DNA of 64,000 bases from Orobanche coerulescens (GCA_033398695.1 CM065819.1:5443501-5507500); one strand, 5' to 3'. Counted from the stretch's first letter, positions 1-12,691 are shown. Program-made: numbers and translations. The notes: generated by a model from the sequence alone, not told the origin.

Positions 1-730
1 ACCGTCCCGAAGAACACTCACTGTTCTGGGCAGATACTTGAAGTGACACTTACCGCACTTCAAAGAAATCCTTCGTAAAACATGTCTTCCGCCTCCGCGT
101 CGAAGAAAGCCGACTGCCCGGCCAAACCCCCTGCTCCGTCCCTGGCCCGAGCCACGCCCGATGGTGGAAGGTAGCCGCCGCGGCCGAGACGCTCGATCCG
201 CCCCTCGGGCGGCGGCCTGCCTCTCGCTCGATCGGTTCAACCAAGGAACAGATCGAAGGGGCCCCGCCGTCCTACAGAGCGACGGAGTGCTCTCAACGCG
301 CCTCCCGCTATCGCCTCGGCCGCCCGCCGAAGTCCAAGCGAAGCTCAAGGCGTCGCTGGCCGAGCGATCGCGTGAGGCTCCGTCCCGCAAGAAGAGGCGC
401 CGCCACTGGGCACCTCTCGTCTTCGATCGCTCGGGCGGTGACCCGACTGCTAGCACGGGCACCCGGCCCCATCTACGAGACGACGGAGTTTGAGTCCGTC
501 ACCGAGCTCGCCTATCCGACTCCCGGAAGGCAGCCTCAGCCTGCTCCTCTCACGGAGATCGGTACACGATCGCCTGCCTCGCCTCCCAAAGCCAATCTGC
601 AAGCGACCAAGCCACGGCGATGGCTGCGATGCAACGTCAACTCGACGACATGAAGGCGCCTCGAATCCAGGCAGCGCCGTAAGACGATCGCCGGCCAAGC
701 GAGCCGCCACGATCGGCATCGAGCTCGCCC

Positions 731-1240
731 GTGCAAGACAAGATCGCTCCCCGCAAACACCCGTGTACGAGGGCGATCGGACCCTGTGTACACCTGAGGA
801 AGTTCAACATCTACATGACCGGGTGTGGGGCATCTGACGCGACCAGGTGCCGAATGTTCCCTCTGACGCTAGACGACCTCGCCCACCGGTGGTACACTTC
901 ATTGCCACCTCGGTCCATTGGCTCCTTTAACGAGCTGGCGCACGTCTTCACGGAGTACTTCGCCACCAAGGTCGTCCGGCCCGAAGGTCCCCTCCGCATG
1001 ATGCAAATCAAGCAGGGAGAAGAAGAGTCCGACTCGGACTACATCGACCGGGTAGACGTAGTCATCCTCAATGGCGAGCCCATAAGCGATGAGACCGCCC
1101 TCTACGCGGTCCTAGGAGGATTTCAGGGTTTTTCGCCTATGTTCAGGCATCTCACGAAGACCCAACCTACAACCTACGCAGCCTTCCGGGCTAGAGCCGC
1201 AGATTTTATAGCCAGGCAAAGGTTCCTTCTTAGCCTGTGA
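731..1240 (+). pseudogene. gag: Gag capsid domain (Retrotrans_gag-like), N-terminally broken
   Basis: The open frame includes MFPLTLDDLAHRWYTSLPP and then FNELAHVFTEYFAT, the layout of plant Tat/Athila-type capsid (LTL..A..WY..LP, then F..L...F...F). The same frame continues upstream into residues ending DDMKAPRIQAAP, but a TAA at about 680 cuts it off from this N-terminal part. No ATG begins the segment; it opens at GTG 731. No CCHC zinc knuckle follows. In an active relative this protein would form the cytoplasmic virus-like particle. The upstream stop makes this copy probably defective. Confidence 0.7.
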
Positions 1241-2099
1241 GCAGCGCGATCGGCGCCCGGACGACGATCTCCCGCCCGATCGCCAAATATCGACCTACGA
1301 ATAAAGTGATCGGCAGCCGAGCGACGATCGACAGTCTTCCAGCCCGATCGCCGATCATCACGCTACATCATCAGCAACCCGGTGGACACGATCGCCATCT
1401 ACAGTCCGGCATATAACATGACGGACTAAGGCATAAGATCGCCTCCACCGCACATCATAAAGCCATGGTCCTGGCAGTCGATGGAACCGGCTGCTTCGGC
1501 CATGCAAGGTCCCTTTCGGCCGAGATCGCCCGCCCTTCGTTTAAATACGAGGCCGGCGTAGTCTGAGGGCTCTCCAACATTAATCAGTGGACACATACCA
1601 CAACCCCGTCTCAACGTACACCGCCGAGGTCGGCCATCTCCATGGCTGGCCGAGGTGGAAGCAGAGCTAACAAGCCGCGGGCGTGGAGTTGATTCATCCG
1701 ACGCTGCCCCGCGCAAGGACTCCTCTAGACCGAGACCGCATGCCCTTCGTTTAAATACGAGGCGAGGCGCAGCCTAACAGAGGACCCTCATAATAAAGTG
1801 AGTCACGAGACACTCATTGTCTTCGCGCACCAAGACACGGTCATGGAGTCGGTCCATCGATCTCCGCGACTGTGCACGATTCCTCAAACAAAGCGAAACC
1901 ACCAAGTTTCCATGGGGGGTCGACCAATGTTGTTTTTGCAGGTACAAGACCGAAAGATAGCTAAAGCCAATCGACCATGATAGCCCAAGTCCGAAATCAT
2001 AAGTCAGCTCAGCAAGATCGCTCGTCCTCATCTTACACGATCACCAGCAAGAACCACCTCGCCCCATGTCTTCAACATAGGAGCAAGCTGGGGGGCAAT

Positions 2100-3188
2100 T
2101 GTTGTGTCAAGATTTAACACCTTCCGACCGGCGATCGCCTCCGAGGCCGAGCGACCGACTTACTGCCGGGCGACCAAGGCAAGTCTGCCGACCAGCGACC
2201 AGGCGACCGAGCCTTAACCCAGCAGACATGCTAGACTGGCCAACCGAAGGTCCCAGGACAAATCCCGGTGCCGAGCGATCGACATCAAGACGATCGCCTC
2301 TCACTACTCGGCGACCGACCCTTGGCGATCGACCTTCTCTCGGCATCTGCCGATCGACCCTTGGTGACCGACCACTGCCGACCGCATCATGACGATCTGG
2401 GCCGATGGCCATCCAGTCGGCCAAGGCCGAGCAACAGGACAGCACCCACGTGCAGATCCACAAAAGGCGCTGACAAACCTGTCACCTACCTCACCTACCA
2501 ATAGGGCCCAGACCTGCGAAAGGAGCTGACGGACAAGACTGGTGACCACAGCCTGTCACCTACCCTGACAAAGTCCGCCGAAAGTAACAAAGTGGGACCT
2601 CCTGTGATGACTTCCGGACGCGTGGCCGATCCTCATTGACCGCATACCGCCACCACCGTAGCTTTAGACTTTTGGCAGGCAGCCCATGTGACCTTTAGGA
2701 CGATCGCCCCATTACATTAAATGCCGAAAGGCGATCGCCCACTAGGAGACAGGGCACCTCAACCCCTATATAAAGAAGGCAGCCTGCAGTTGGATTTTCT
2801 CTCTGCATTCTCGCATTTCACACCATACAGAAGCAAATACTTACACTTGGCAAATCTCCAACTCTTGGCAACAGCTTTCTTTCGGTCTTACTTCTCCCGG
2901 CCTTTTCTCCTCGAGCAGATTATCGGCGGGACGAAGAACACCAAGCTTCGCTCAAGAGCCGGATTAACAGAGTCTTTTTACACTCATTGTATTTAGATTT
3001 CTCTCATTAATACTTGTATCCACGAATATTTGTATTAATAACATCTCGCGAGAGCATTCAAGCCCAGGCCTAACAAACCCGGCAAATCTTGTATTATTTA
3101 TCTTCTCTCGGAAGTGCTCCCGCAATTGTTGTTTGTTGTCCGTCATCCAGCAGTATTAATCTTCGGATAAATATTTTGGGCAACAACA
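2100..3188 (+). repeat. 3' LTR of element 1
   Basis: Starts TGTTGTGTC right after the purine tract AGCTGGGGGGCAA and ends GGGCAACAACA, giving TGTTG/CAACA inverted ends. It holds CGATCG and GGCGATCGCC words at about 2130-2740, then a TATA box at 2767. About 1089 bp. The right boundary could be 3185 or 3188 because the terminal CAA is repeated. Confidence 0.65.
2767..2774 (+). promoter_or_regulatory. TATA box of element 1 LTR
   Basis: TATATAAA about 35 bp downstream of the last GGCGATCGCC word, followed by a pyrimidine-rich stretch suitable for an initiator. Confidence 0.6.
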
Positions 3189-4719
3189 ATGTACTTGGAT
3201 GAAACTCGAAATAATGAACTCTGGTCTTGAATACCTCGGGATTTATTTTGTTATTTTGATATACAAATCGAGGATAATTTGAAGAGGAAAAATTGTAGAA
3301 TAATCGAAAGGGTGTGAAATTGAATAAATAGTTCAATATCTTGGAAATAAGAACAAATCTAACTTGTGAGCTTTTGAGCCTTTGTGCATCATTAAATATG
3401 CAAGTTTCATTGTCGAGTGTTCCATTCATGTTTTAAGACTCTAGAACTTGCCTTGGTATCCTATTCGAAACTACAAAGGTGTGTGCAAATTAGTGAAAAA
3501 TGATTTTAGGCAAAAAAAATTAAATAGCCCTTCAAACCTTTTTTCCAACCCCATAATTATTAATTCCCTAGTTAGCCCAATTGAGCTTAAAGCCTATTTC
3601 TTGTTAGCCACATTATGAGCTTTCCGTTCCATTATAAACTTTTGTCCCTATACTTGAGCTTATTAGAACAAATTGGCAAAAGAATGAAAAGGTGTGTGCA
3701 GGCGATTGGGAAGATTGTTGGTTCAATTGCAATGATTTATCAAAATACATTTAAAGGAAGAATGGTGTGATTATAATGACGATGTTATCCACCATATAAA
3801 AAGGCAAAAACACAAAGAGTGTACAAAAAAGGAATTAAATGGAGCAATAAGGAGGAAATAAGATAAATGGAGCGATAAGGAGGAAAAAGGTTGTGATTTT
3901 CGCATTCAAAAGCGCTTATTGCGATTATATTAAAATCAAGGGGTTGAAGGAAGCAAATTCCAGAAAAAAATCTTGAGCTTCTAATTGAGCGAAGTGATTA
4001 TTGGATGAAGCTCTAATTTGCTCAAGTCAAGTCACTTTAGCCATACTTATCCTACCTAGACCAAAAAGCCTACATTACAACCAATAAAGTCCTTTTTGAT
4101 TCACCAAATTTACATGCACAAATAGTGGTAGATATGTAGACGATTGGCAAGCTTATGGGGATTCTTATTTCATTGAATGAGTTTTGAGCGTTCACATATC
4201 CCATTATACACTTTGAGAGTGAGTGAATACACTTCACCGGTGAGGTTCATATTCTTCAAATATTGGCTATGATATTAAGGAAGCACCCAGAGATTTGAAT
4301 ACTTTATAGAACTTGACTTATTTATTACTTGAGGCGTATAGATGAATTTGCAAAATGATCCTTTGAGGTTTGTTGGGGGATGAGTTCCCTTAAGAGTGGT
4401 TATTTTGAAGTGCATTGCTCGGGGCGATCAGCGTTTAAGTTTGGGGGATTTTGGTAACACTCATTTTTACACATATTTTTATAAGGTTTTTCTAGATTTT
4501 AAGATCCTAAAATGTTTAGAATTGTGTCGTTTATGCTCATATTGTGTTTATTGGACTCGATCACGCTTGGGTACGTTTTATTGATTTTATAGGTGTTTTA
4601 AGGACATTATCAAGCAAGAACGAAGTCTCAATCCCCAATACATATCATGCAATGCGGAAACGAAAGATCGAGCCGAAAACAGAGTCAAAACGGAGTCAAA
4701 ACGGACCAACACGGACTTG

Positions 4720-4965
4720 GCCGTGTCATTTGACATGGGTCGTGTCACTGGCATGGCCGCGCCACAGTGACACGGTCGGGTTTCATGTCCAGACGATTTT
4801 GCCAAATCTAGAAGACTACGACACGGGCCGTGTCATTTGACACGACCGTGTCACTGGCTCGACCGTGTCATACTACACGGTCGAGTTTTTTCGCCAGTAG
4901 CAGTTGCAGTTTCTAGAACACAATGACACGGGCCGTGTCATTTGACACGAGTCGTGTCACTTTTC
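4720..4965 (+). repeat. GACACGGGCCGTGTC palindrome cluster
   Basis: Three copies about 100 bp apart of a compound unit: an ACACGG.CCGTGT palindrome, a CATTTG spacer, then a second palindrome of the same type. Units begin near 4722, 4821 and 4924, with extra half-sites between them. The cluster ends about 65 bp before the TATA-like box. Confidence 0.85.
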
Positions 4966-5027
4966 TGAGTCAAACAACTTTGTTGAAGTTTGTACACGTT
5001 TTGAACAAGAAAATTGGTATTTTTGGC

Positions 5028-5037
5028 TTTATAAAAA
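5028..5037 (+). promoter_or_regulatory. TATA-like box of the 4452-6008 LTR
   Basis: TTTATAAAAA directly downstream of the palindrome cluster. Core promoter role inferred from position. Confidence 0.5.
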
Positions 5038-6011
5038 GGATCTTTGGCTGGACTTAAAGGGGACATTCTGAGATTGGGGAGATTGAAGAGAGAATAAACA
5101 CAAGATTTGAGAGCTTTTCACCCAAAAAGAAGGAGATTTGAAGAAACCAAGGAAGAACAAATCAAGAAGACTTGAAGGCTTGATCCGAGTTCACTCAAGA
5201 CACCATCCGAGTTTTATCATCTCCCTATCTTTTACTTATTTTGTTGTTTTATTTAGCATGAACATGATGAACATGATATTTATTGAGATTTCTTTCATTA
5301 TCATGTCCGGCTAAACTTGTTAGATTCCGGGCATGGGAGTACGTTGATTCATGTTGTTTTTGAGGGGTTGATGAATATATATATATATAGTGTGATTTCT
5401 TCATCAAATTCTTGGTTTTAATTCATGTTAGAACACTTGATCAATGTTTTTACATGTTTAACTTAATTACTCATAATTCGAGAGAAGAGGGCATTAATAG
5501 GTTTCGAGTATTTGACGTAGTAAATTACGAGATTGAGAAATCGGTGATAAGCTATGATGGTATTTAATCTTATGAACATTTTGGAGTTAGATACTTTATA
5601 ATAGACGGAGATGTTGTTATAGGTTGTTTAATCTACGTTTTAATGCATCTCGAGAGAGACTTTAGAATATTGTTGTGATTATCATTTTGGAGACGCACTT
5701 AGAACCCTTCGACACCAATCCCGACTAAACTTAGTGATCAACGGAAACCTAGCCTTGGAATCTATCCTTAAAAACTCTTTTAATTCTCTTTAATTCGGAT
5801 ATTTACATTTGTTTAAATTAATTATCATCATTTTATTTTATTTCCTTAACCATCCATTCACCTTTCGATCGTCTAGATAAAAACCGGAATCATTATAATC
5901 TAGTACTCAACACAATAACAATATTTAGTCTCTGTGGAATACGACCTTGCTCGCCACTTTCTAAATTTACTACGTATACTTGCGGATTGTTTAAAAATAT
6001 AGCGAACAAGA

Positions 6012-6540
6012 AGGTAGCCCTAATTCGTGAAAGATAATTAACCGCCCAAAGTCATCAAAAGTCTTACACGGATATATTCCGTCGCCCGCTAGAATTTGAA
6101 GTTGGGGACCATGTACTTATTAAAGTCTCTCCAACTCCGGGAATTTTTCATTTCGGAAGAAAAGGAAAGCTGAGTCCGAGATATATCGGGCCTTTTGAGA
6201 TCCTCAAAAGAGTTGGAGAAGTGGCATACAGATTGGCCTTACCACCATTGTTAAGTCACGTCCATAATGTGTTTCATATATCCCAATTAAGAAAGTACAT
6301 ATCAGATCACAATCATGTTATCGACTTCGGTGAGGTCGAAGTGGCTAATGATGGCACGTTTGAAGAGAAACCAATAAAGATAGTCGAGAGTCGAATCAAG
6401 CAATTTAGGAATAAACCAATCTCCTTGGTTAAAGTACAATGGTCACGACATGGATTCGAGGAAGGAACCTGGAAGACTTAAGACAGCATGAAGGCAAGAT
6501 ATCCAGAGTTATTTCTATCTTTCTAGACGGAAACTTCTTT
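6012..6540 (+). pseudogene. pol: Tekay/Del chromovirus pol, 3' end (integrase C-terminus and chromodomain)
   Basis: Reads VALIRER, stop, [12 protein letters not shown], then [14 protein letters not shown] and [24 protein letters not shown], the integrase C-terminal module of chromoviruses. The chromodomain follows ([25 protein letters not shown]). It closely resembles the matching part of element B on the other strand (35185-35592). A stop at 6479-6481 falls inside the chromodomain tail, since DSMKARYPELF follows in the same frame. With the stop near 6030 the gene is dead. The rest of pol was cut off by the insertion on the left. A polypurine tract (GAGGGGGA, 6545-6552) follows. Confidence 0.85.
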
Positions 6541-6779
6541 TTAGAGGGGGAGTATGTAATACTCGAATATTTGTTGTGTATTTCTATATATATTTGAATC
6601 ATGTGGTGTATGACTATGGCATAAAATTAATTGAAGTACGATTTCTCTATTCCAGTGTTCATGATCGCATTGTGTGAAAATTGATACTTCATGCATTACC
6701 TGCATGATACTATCATAAGTCAACAGATAGACCTAGTGTTCGCTAATGAGCACATCTAACATAAGTTAATGCTGTTACC

Positions 6780-7085
6780 TAGCGTACGTAATGGGTAGTC
6801 TGGACCAGATAAGACGTGGTTGGCGTGTGGATCCCGGGTGTCGGCCATCTTCCACAAGCAGTCGGACAACTTTTTAAATGTCAAGTCAACGACTATTAGC
6901 GTACGCTACAATATGAGAATAACGTACGCTAAGTCGATTAAGTAACGTACGTAAGCATTTTAACAACGTTAGTAAAAATAGGACAGACATGAGGCAGTGA
7001 GCTACGTAAATCGATAGTGTACGCCAATGTAACGTATTAATGTACGGTAAGGTGCTAGCATACGTAACATTGTGTGCCTAGCGGA
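6780..7085 (+). repeat. TAGCGTACGCTA / CGTACG palindrome cluster
   Basis: Repeated GTACG-cored words such as TAGCGTACGCTA at about 6898 and CGTACGTAA variants spread over 300 bp. The last one lies about 25 bp before the TATA-like sequence at 7103. Several copies have decayed by single substitutions. Confidence 0.75.
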
Positions 7086-7102
7086 TGTTAAGGACAATAT
7101 TC

Positions 7103-7110
7103 TATTTAAA
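7103..7110 (+). promoter_or_regulatory. TATA-like box of LTR H
   Basis: TATTTAAA followed by a pyrimidine-rich leader (CCTCTTTCATTTCC), just downstream of the palindrome cluster. Confidence 0.45.
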
Positions 7111-7822
7111 GACACCAACCCTCTTTCATTTCCTCTACTTACCTTGTCCGAGTTCTGCACCCTTGAGAGCTTATACAGCCTTATAGACTCCTTATATCAG
7201 TCTCTCAACTTGGTTTTGAAGATCGTAGGCATCTTGGATTAGTGTTCAAGCTTCCGGTGTTGAGTGTTACCGATTGTTTCGTCGTTTCTCTCCGTATAAG
7301 GTATGTTGATGCTACTCCAGCCTTTAGTTCATGTTTTTAGGATTGTTATGAACATATTTCTGAGATTATTATGCTTCGTTGATGACTTAATGAACTAAAC
7401 ACCATGAATTAGGAGGCTTGAGATGATTAAACCTAGGTTATTCCCTTGTTAAGGCATTTATATGCTGGCCTATGATTATGTTGCATATATGATGAAGTTT
7501 TCAGTGACATTCCTGTCTTCTTATTGATGATTTCGAGGTACATGGGAATTAGGTGACTTGATGTTGAAAATACTCATAATAGGTGAATGATAATGAAGGC
7601 TATAGAAGACTTCATATACAAGTATAATCTTTGCCCTTCGAAGAGATTGATAGATTGAGTATCCTTCCTATATTGATCGTTGTTAAGAGGATAATACGAT
7701 GGTAAACATGATGAATTGTTAGAACTCTTGTACGAGGAATTACCTGAATGGAGAATTGAATTTTTAGTAAAGTTACAATTAATCTTTCAATGGAATCGAA
7801 TAGCTTAAATCATGGTCGATTA

Positions 7823-10119
7823 TGTGAGACCCTGGATTTTTATCCCTTAATAACTTCAAACCTTTGACCCATTTTTGTGGATTCTTTTTTCCTTTTGTTG
7901 AACTTACACGATCTTTCATATTGTTCTATTAGATTTGTCGTTCATTTTTATAACAACTTTATTACCAATACATAATAGAATTGCAATTTCATTATATGTT
8001 ATTATGGTTACCGTATGTTCATAATGTTTCTGTATCATACTGTGACTGTGACTGGAACGTTTGATCAATCTCGAGATTTACAACTCTTGTTTAGAGTATT
8101 ATACCTTTGGAACGTTCAAAATATAAATGAGTACCAAGAGAATATTAATTGAAACAAGAGTGGACATTTCTGGATAGTATTCTGCGCCAGGACTGACTTT
8201 GATCAGTCACCATAAGTTCAAGGAAAATCCAAAACTTCTAAAATTTTAGAGCATTATATAGTACTGAGTTAGGTTTGTAATGGTTCAAACGGCAAGTCAT
8301 TTGGAGTCCGAACGAGCAAGTTATGATTGAAATAAGACAAGGGTATCAATTTGCTGCGATGCCCTTAAAACCGACTTAAAGGGCTATAAATAACCATTGG
8401 CTGATTTCTAGTACATTCCAGCACCTTCTCTCGACCTTACTTCATCCCTCACCATAAATCTTCAGCCTTGAACTCAAATTTGGGCCATGAGCATGTTTCT
8501 AACATCGTAGAGTCAAGATATCAAGTCCGTTTTCGAAGAATCAGCCATTTCCTAATTAATCAAGGTATGTAACTTAAAGTTCTTCAAATGTTTTTGAATG
8601 ATTATTGCTAGTTCATGTTTCTATTTTAGAAGAGGGTGTTTTTTAGGTATTCTTGGGTGGTTTTCACCGATTCTAGCCGGGTAGAAATCGAGTCCCTCAA
8701 CTATATCACTTCATATACATAAAATGCCCGCTAGGTGTCCGATAAAAATCCCCTTAGAGTATGGTTTCGAATTTCAAGTGTAATCTTGATTTGAACCAGT
8801 GCCTCTGATAGAATCTTGCTATAATGATCATCATAGGTTCGAAAATTAGGTTTCACCTCCTGTCTGAGTTTTGCCGAACTAGTTAAACCGTCGAATTCCA
8901 GGCGAGTATTTGATTATATTTATGTATTATCTTGCAATTTAAAGTATATAAATGTGTTTGTGGAACTGGATTGTTTGCACTGAATTTGACTAATGTTTAT
9001 TGATGTTTGAAATATTTTTGGAAATATTTTCCAAATAAATTAGTGAGTTCTGAGGTTTGAAAAACAACAATTACGATCGATGTTTAAAAAGGATTTTCAA
9101 AAGATTTTTCGAAAAGAAACTGGAAGTGGTTCTTCAAAAACGTCAAGGGATGACGTTCCTAAGTTTATATTGAGATGATGGCATTTCATAAATATTTTGT
9201 TGAAAATAATTTGGAGATATTGCTTTTGATTGTGATTGAAAAGCATAGTTGTAACGTTTGGTGATTTGAGACTGCGTCGTCAAAGTATGTGGCAACGGAT
9301 TGTGAAATGTGAAACAATATGATATTGATGAGACTTGTGGGCCGAGTTAAAACCAGGGACGTCCTGACGGTGACGCTGGGGTATATGTTAGTGTTCAGGT
9401 CATGTGGCCTACGCCTGACTTAGCATGTATCACTCGGCGGGTTATACGTCTTGAAGAGGACTCTGTAGTACGGCATTTTGTAGTAGAGCGTACTGGTATA
9501 ATGATGTGGATTATGCTGTCGCTGTCACGATATTGTTGAGACGTTGGTAAATGATGGTTATTCTTTTCTCTGGTATTTTTACTGTACTCAGTCCTATATT
9601 TATTTTTATTGCATGTTATACATATTCATGTATCAAATACTCGTACCGGCTTTTTCCTGACCCCTTTGGGGGTGAATACCTTTTTTTGTGTATTCAGGTA
9701 CACGTCTTAATGGCGAGCGGGCGCATGGGGGGCACGCGGACGACGAGCAGCAGTGATATTCTCTCGGGTTGCCGGTGTTGTTTTAGTTGTTTTGGTCTTA
9801 TTTTGTATAAGTACTCGCGAGTACTGTTCTTATTGATGCTACGCCCGTGTGTGGGCTTGGGAACTATCTTGGAGTTTGTTATCTGTATGTTGAACAGGTT
9901 GTGACTTTCGTCATGTTCAAACTTTCCGGTCGTGATGTTGTTCATGTGTTGGATTGTCGACCTTGCCGGTTGACATGTGTTGTTTTGGTTTTATGTTCAA
10001 CCTGAATGGTCATTGTGTGTGTGTGTGTGTGTATGTGTGTTAAACATGTCTTGCCTTGTGAATTTCCGAAATGGATCCACGGTGCTGTAACAGTGCCGAC
10101 CCGGGACGAGGTTGTTACA
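7823..10119 (+). mobile_element. Solo LTR nested in LTR H
   Basis: Begins TGTGAGACCC and ends GAGGTTGTTACA. Flanking 5-mers are GATTA (7818-7822) and GATCA (10120-10124), a duplication with one substitution. About 2.3 kb, with TATAAATA at 8385-8392. No internal region or second LTR is present, so it is best read as the product of LTR-LTR recombination. I found no strong palindrome cluster in it. Confidence 0.7.
10013..10040 (+). repeat. (TG)n microsatellite
   Basis: Run of TG dinucleotides with one interruption, inside the nested solo LTR. Confidence 0.9.
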
Positions 10120-11092
10120 GATCAGATGTTGTTCGTGGTGTTATACGATGATAGAAAATAGCTTAATTGAATACGTATTGTAGGAACTCCCATGATCGTG
10201 TTTATATTTTGTACCGAATTGTGATACGTAGTGTTATGAGTCGATTATCTGAAATCGATAGTGATTATGGTGTTAACTTGATAATTAAGGTTCGGGTGTT
10301 GCGAAGAGGTATATCGAAGGAACGTCTTTCGAGTGCGCGAACATTCATCGGGAGTATTTTATACCTGTCATCATTCTAACGCAAGTACTTTAATTATATT
10401 TTCCGTACTAATATCATTGAAGCCGTCGTGCATATATGTCGTTATCATTTGTCCACCACATGTTGGTCTGATAGGATCATCTTGGGATCTATGCTAGTGT
10501 GCGCTGAATTATTGGACGAGTTTTTCACCACATGTTGGTCCGACGGGATCATCTTGGGATCTAGAAAGAGAATGTTGGATCACGGATCACCATGTGTATG
10601 TTGAGATTGTCATGTTGAGTAATGCATTATATGTCTTCTCATAGGAGAAGTTTGTAAGTCGATATTATTCTTCGTTGAACTGCCGAATAACCTCTTGTTG
10701 TATACTTATCGTACTTGTACTAGCATCGTTTTGCTAACCCTTTTGTGGATGGACATGTTTTTTATGTTCAGGATCCAGGGGAGCGGAAAAACAACCACAG
10801 GGGCAACATGATGATGAGGGTGCACAGTGATGTTGGTTGTCCAGAGAAGTTCTTTCAGTTGGTGGTCGTGCTTTAAATAAGTACTCAAGTACATTGTTCC
10901 TTTGTGTTGATTTGGATGGTCATGTATTGATGAATTCTATTCAGTGTTGTCATTTGCTTTTTGATAACCCGATTTGTAATAATAACTCCTTTTGGTATTC
11001 TAATAAGTTTGGGTATTATTTATTAGCCTAGTAAATCTTTACATAAAGAATTTATGGCGTTATAATAATCCTGAATATCTCGGGGTGTTACA

Positions 11093-11363
11093 CCGTCATG
11101 GCTCTTTTTTATATGATCATTGTGATTGTAGAATCGGTCGTTATTTTTTTATATGATCATTGTGATGGTAGAACTAATTGTCATGATTTCTTATATTAAG
11201 AGGTCATTAAAAGATGAAGGAAATGATATGATGGTAATATAAGAAGATTATGAAAATAAAAAAAATAGATGATACCACTTATATGGAATAACAGATCTCT
11301 GAAGCCAATTGATGCGACACACAGGCGACAAGTGTGGTAACCGACTCCCCAAGTTGAACTAAG
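11093..11363. other. Unassigned AT-rich stretch between LTR H and LTR G
   Basis: No coding region seen. Holds a short direct repeat (TTTTTTATATGATCATTGTGA at about 11105 and 11145). It may be part of the Athila element whose pol appears at 12837. Confidence 0.4.
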
Positions 11364-11524
11364 TGTAATACCCAAGTTTTCCGTTTCCGGTTACTTTGAA
11401 GTATTGGATGGTTGTGCCGGTTATTTAGTTGTGTTGATGATTATTTGAAATTTTTCCCTTTTGTTGTGTACGGTATGATGTACTGTGATGTGTTGAGTTT
11501 CCGGACTGCATGCCTGTGTAGAAG

Positions 11525-11908
11525 GCATAGCGCACGCTAAAGATTTTTTGTTAGCGCGCGCTAAATGCTTGGTGATAGCGCACGCTAATATTCGTGATTA
11601 GCGCACGCTACCTGAATAGGCTGAGACAGTCCAGTAGTTACTGCATTCGACTGGGAGTTCGGTTGCACACACTATGCAGCTTTATAGCGCGCGCTAAGGT
11701 GCATCTGTTAGCGCACGCTACGGGAGGGTAGCGCACGCTAATTGGTAGTTCTTGGGCAGTCTAGAAGCCACTGGATTGGTACTGGGACTCGTTAGCGCAC
11801 GCTAATACTTAGCTATTAGCGCACGCTAACTGTATGCTTGTTAGAACACTTTTGTATTGTGGCTTCGATAGCGCGCGCTAGAACATGTTGATTAGCACAC
11901 GCTAGTCT
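11525..11908 (+). repeat. TAGCGCACGCTA / TAGCGCGCGCTA palindrome cluster
   Basis: About ten copies of TAGCGYRCGCTA in under 400 bp. Some are the perfect palindrome TAGCGCGCGCTA; others have CA for the central CG, as expected from cytosine deamination. The cluster stops about 10 bp before the TATA box. Confidence 0.85.
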
Positions 11909-11914
11909 GTCTGG

Positions 11915-11922
11915 TATATAAA
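11915..11922 (+). promoter_or_regulatory. TATA box of LTR G
   Basis: TATATAAA directly after the palindrome cluster, followed by a CT-rich leader. Confidence 0.6.
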
Positions 11923-12645
11923 CCGGACAGCAGGCTTATATTCTCATTTCCTCTTCATTTCTTCCTTCCTCCGCGGATGTGAGTCAAGGGCGACTAGGGT
12001 TCGTGGTCTTGGCCGATTTTGTTCCATTCCAAGGTGTTTTGGAGTATCCTAGGTGATTGTAACATCACCTAATCTATTGTTCTTCGTCGGATTGAGGTAA
12101 TTTCCTTGATTTCCCTAGAGTTGACTTTTTGGAGGTTTATTCTTGATCTCGTATTCAATCCGATGTTGATGAATCTATTGGTGTTAAATGATGTTGTTAA
12201 ACATGTTCTATGGATTGTATATCCATATCTCCGATTCGTTCGGCCCTATTGATGATTTAGTGTTCTTTGTGAACATTTAATGTTCGATTAAATGTTCATA
12301 TGAGTTTTCCTTCGTTGGTTTGAGGCGATTTCTGTTGTTATTGGTCTTACTCCTCGTTGTGATCGTGTTTTCGTTGTTTCTTGCGGAAGTTGTAGGGGTT
12401 CGAGGTTTCCGGTCGAGCCGTGTTCATCGGAATTGCCGGTATCGATTATCGAGGCAAGTATCTTGCCCATACCTTTCGTATTTTATAGATGTGATAATTG
12501 ATAATGGACTATGTGTATTATTTGAGTAGTCATGGCGAAAGTTCAAAAAGGATGGATATAATCTCTTTAATGACTTTCTTTCAAAAACGCTCAAGTACTT
12601 TACGAACGAATGAGTTCTACGGATATGTGCATTATGGATGTGAAT

Positions 12646-12648
<3 letters not shown>

Positions 12649-12689
<41 letters not shown>
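12649..12689 (+). repeat. (TA)n microsatellite
   Basis: About 20 TA units inside LTR G. Confidence 0.95.

Positions 12690-12691
<2 letters not shown>

Larger units (their letters stand above)
1..3188 (+). mobile_element. Tat-lineage gag-only LTR retrotransposon, 3' part (element 1)
   Basis: GC-rich internal region with a Gag domain (731-1240), then about 860 bp without coding capacity, a purine-rich tract ending near 2099 and a 3' LTR. The 5' LTR and priming site lie beyond the left edge. No protease, reverse transcriptase or integrase motif occurs between gag and the LTR, so this looks like a non-autonomous TR-GAG-type derivative. CGATCG-cored words recur through both the internal region and the LTR. 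A 22-bp block (GCCCTTCGTTTAAATACGAG core) is repeated at about 1532 and 1742. Lineage is inferred from the style of the Gag. Confidence 0.7.
3189..6008 (+). mobile_element. Remnant of a Tat/Athila-type retrotransposon: internal 3' end plus 3' LTR
   Basis: 3189-4451 is AT-rich with no convincing coding region. It ends in AAGTTTGGGGGATTT, the type of polypurine tract seen before Athila/Tat 3' LTRs. The LTR follows at 4452-6008. The 5' part has been replaced by element 1. On the right, LTR end ...AGCGAACA abuts in-frame chromovirus pol sequence (element H), so this element was inserted into that pol gene. AGAAG (6009-6013) may be one copy of its TSD; the other copy is not in the window. Confidence 0.6.
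4452..6008 (+). repeat. 3' LTR of the Tat/Athila-type remnant
   Basis: Begins TGGTAACACTC after the purine tract, carries the GACACGGGCCGTGTC cluster (about 4720-4960), a TATA-like box at 5028 and a short TA run near 5376, and ends ATAGCGAACA. About 1557 bp. Boundaries are inferred from the purine tract, from TG..CA ends, and from the point where pol coding resumes. Confidence 0.6.
6555..11092 (+). repeat. 3' LTR of chromovirus H, split by a solo LTR
   Basis: Starts TGTAATACTCG after the polypurine tract and ends CTCGGGGTGTTACA. Removing the nested solo LTR (7823-10119 and one TSD copy) leaves about 2.24 kb. The part at 10700-10850, including TTTATGTTCAGGATCCAGG, is clearly related to the complement of LTR E (60608-62835), so H and E are one family. 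A TAGCGTACGCTA cluster (about 6780-7085) precedes a TATA-like box at 7103. Two degenerate copies of a GGGATC-containing minisatellite unit lie at about 10445-10560. Confidence 0.75.

Noticed and set aside
161..837. Overlapping open frames of 85-115 residues in the GC-rich left end
   Set aside because: High GC makes long chance frames. Only the frame with Gag-like motifs (731-1240 and its upstream extension) shows protein features; the others are arginine- and proline-rich shadows.
9551..9904. 117-residue plus-strand frame inside the solo LTR
   Set aside because: No family motif, cysteine-rich low-complexity, lies in an LTR.
11525..11908. Regularly spaced short palindromes resembling a CRISPR array
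   Set aside because: Spacing is irregular, repeats are 12 bp with substitutions, spacers have no constant length, and the context is a plant LTR with a TATA box.
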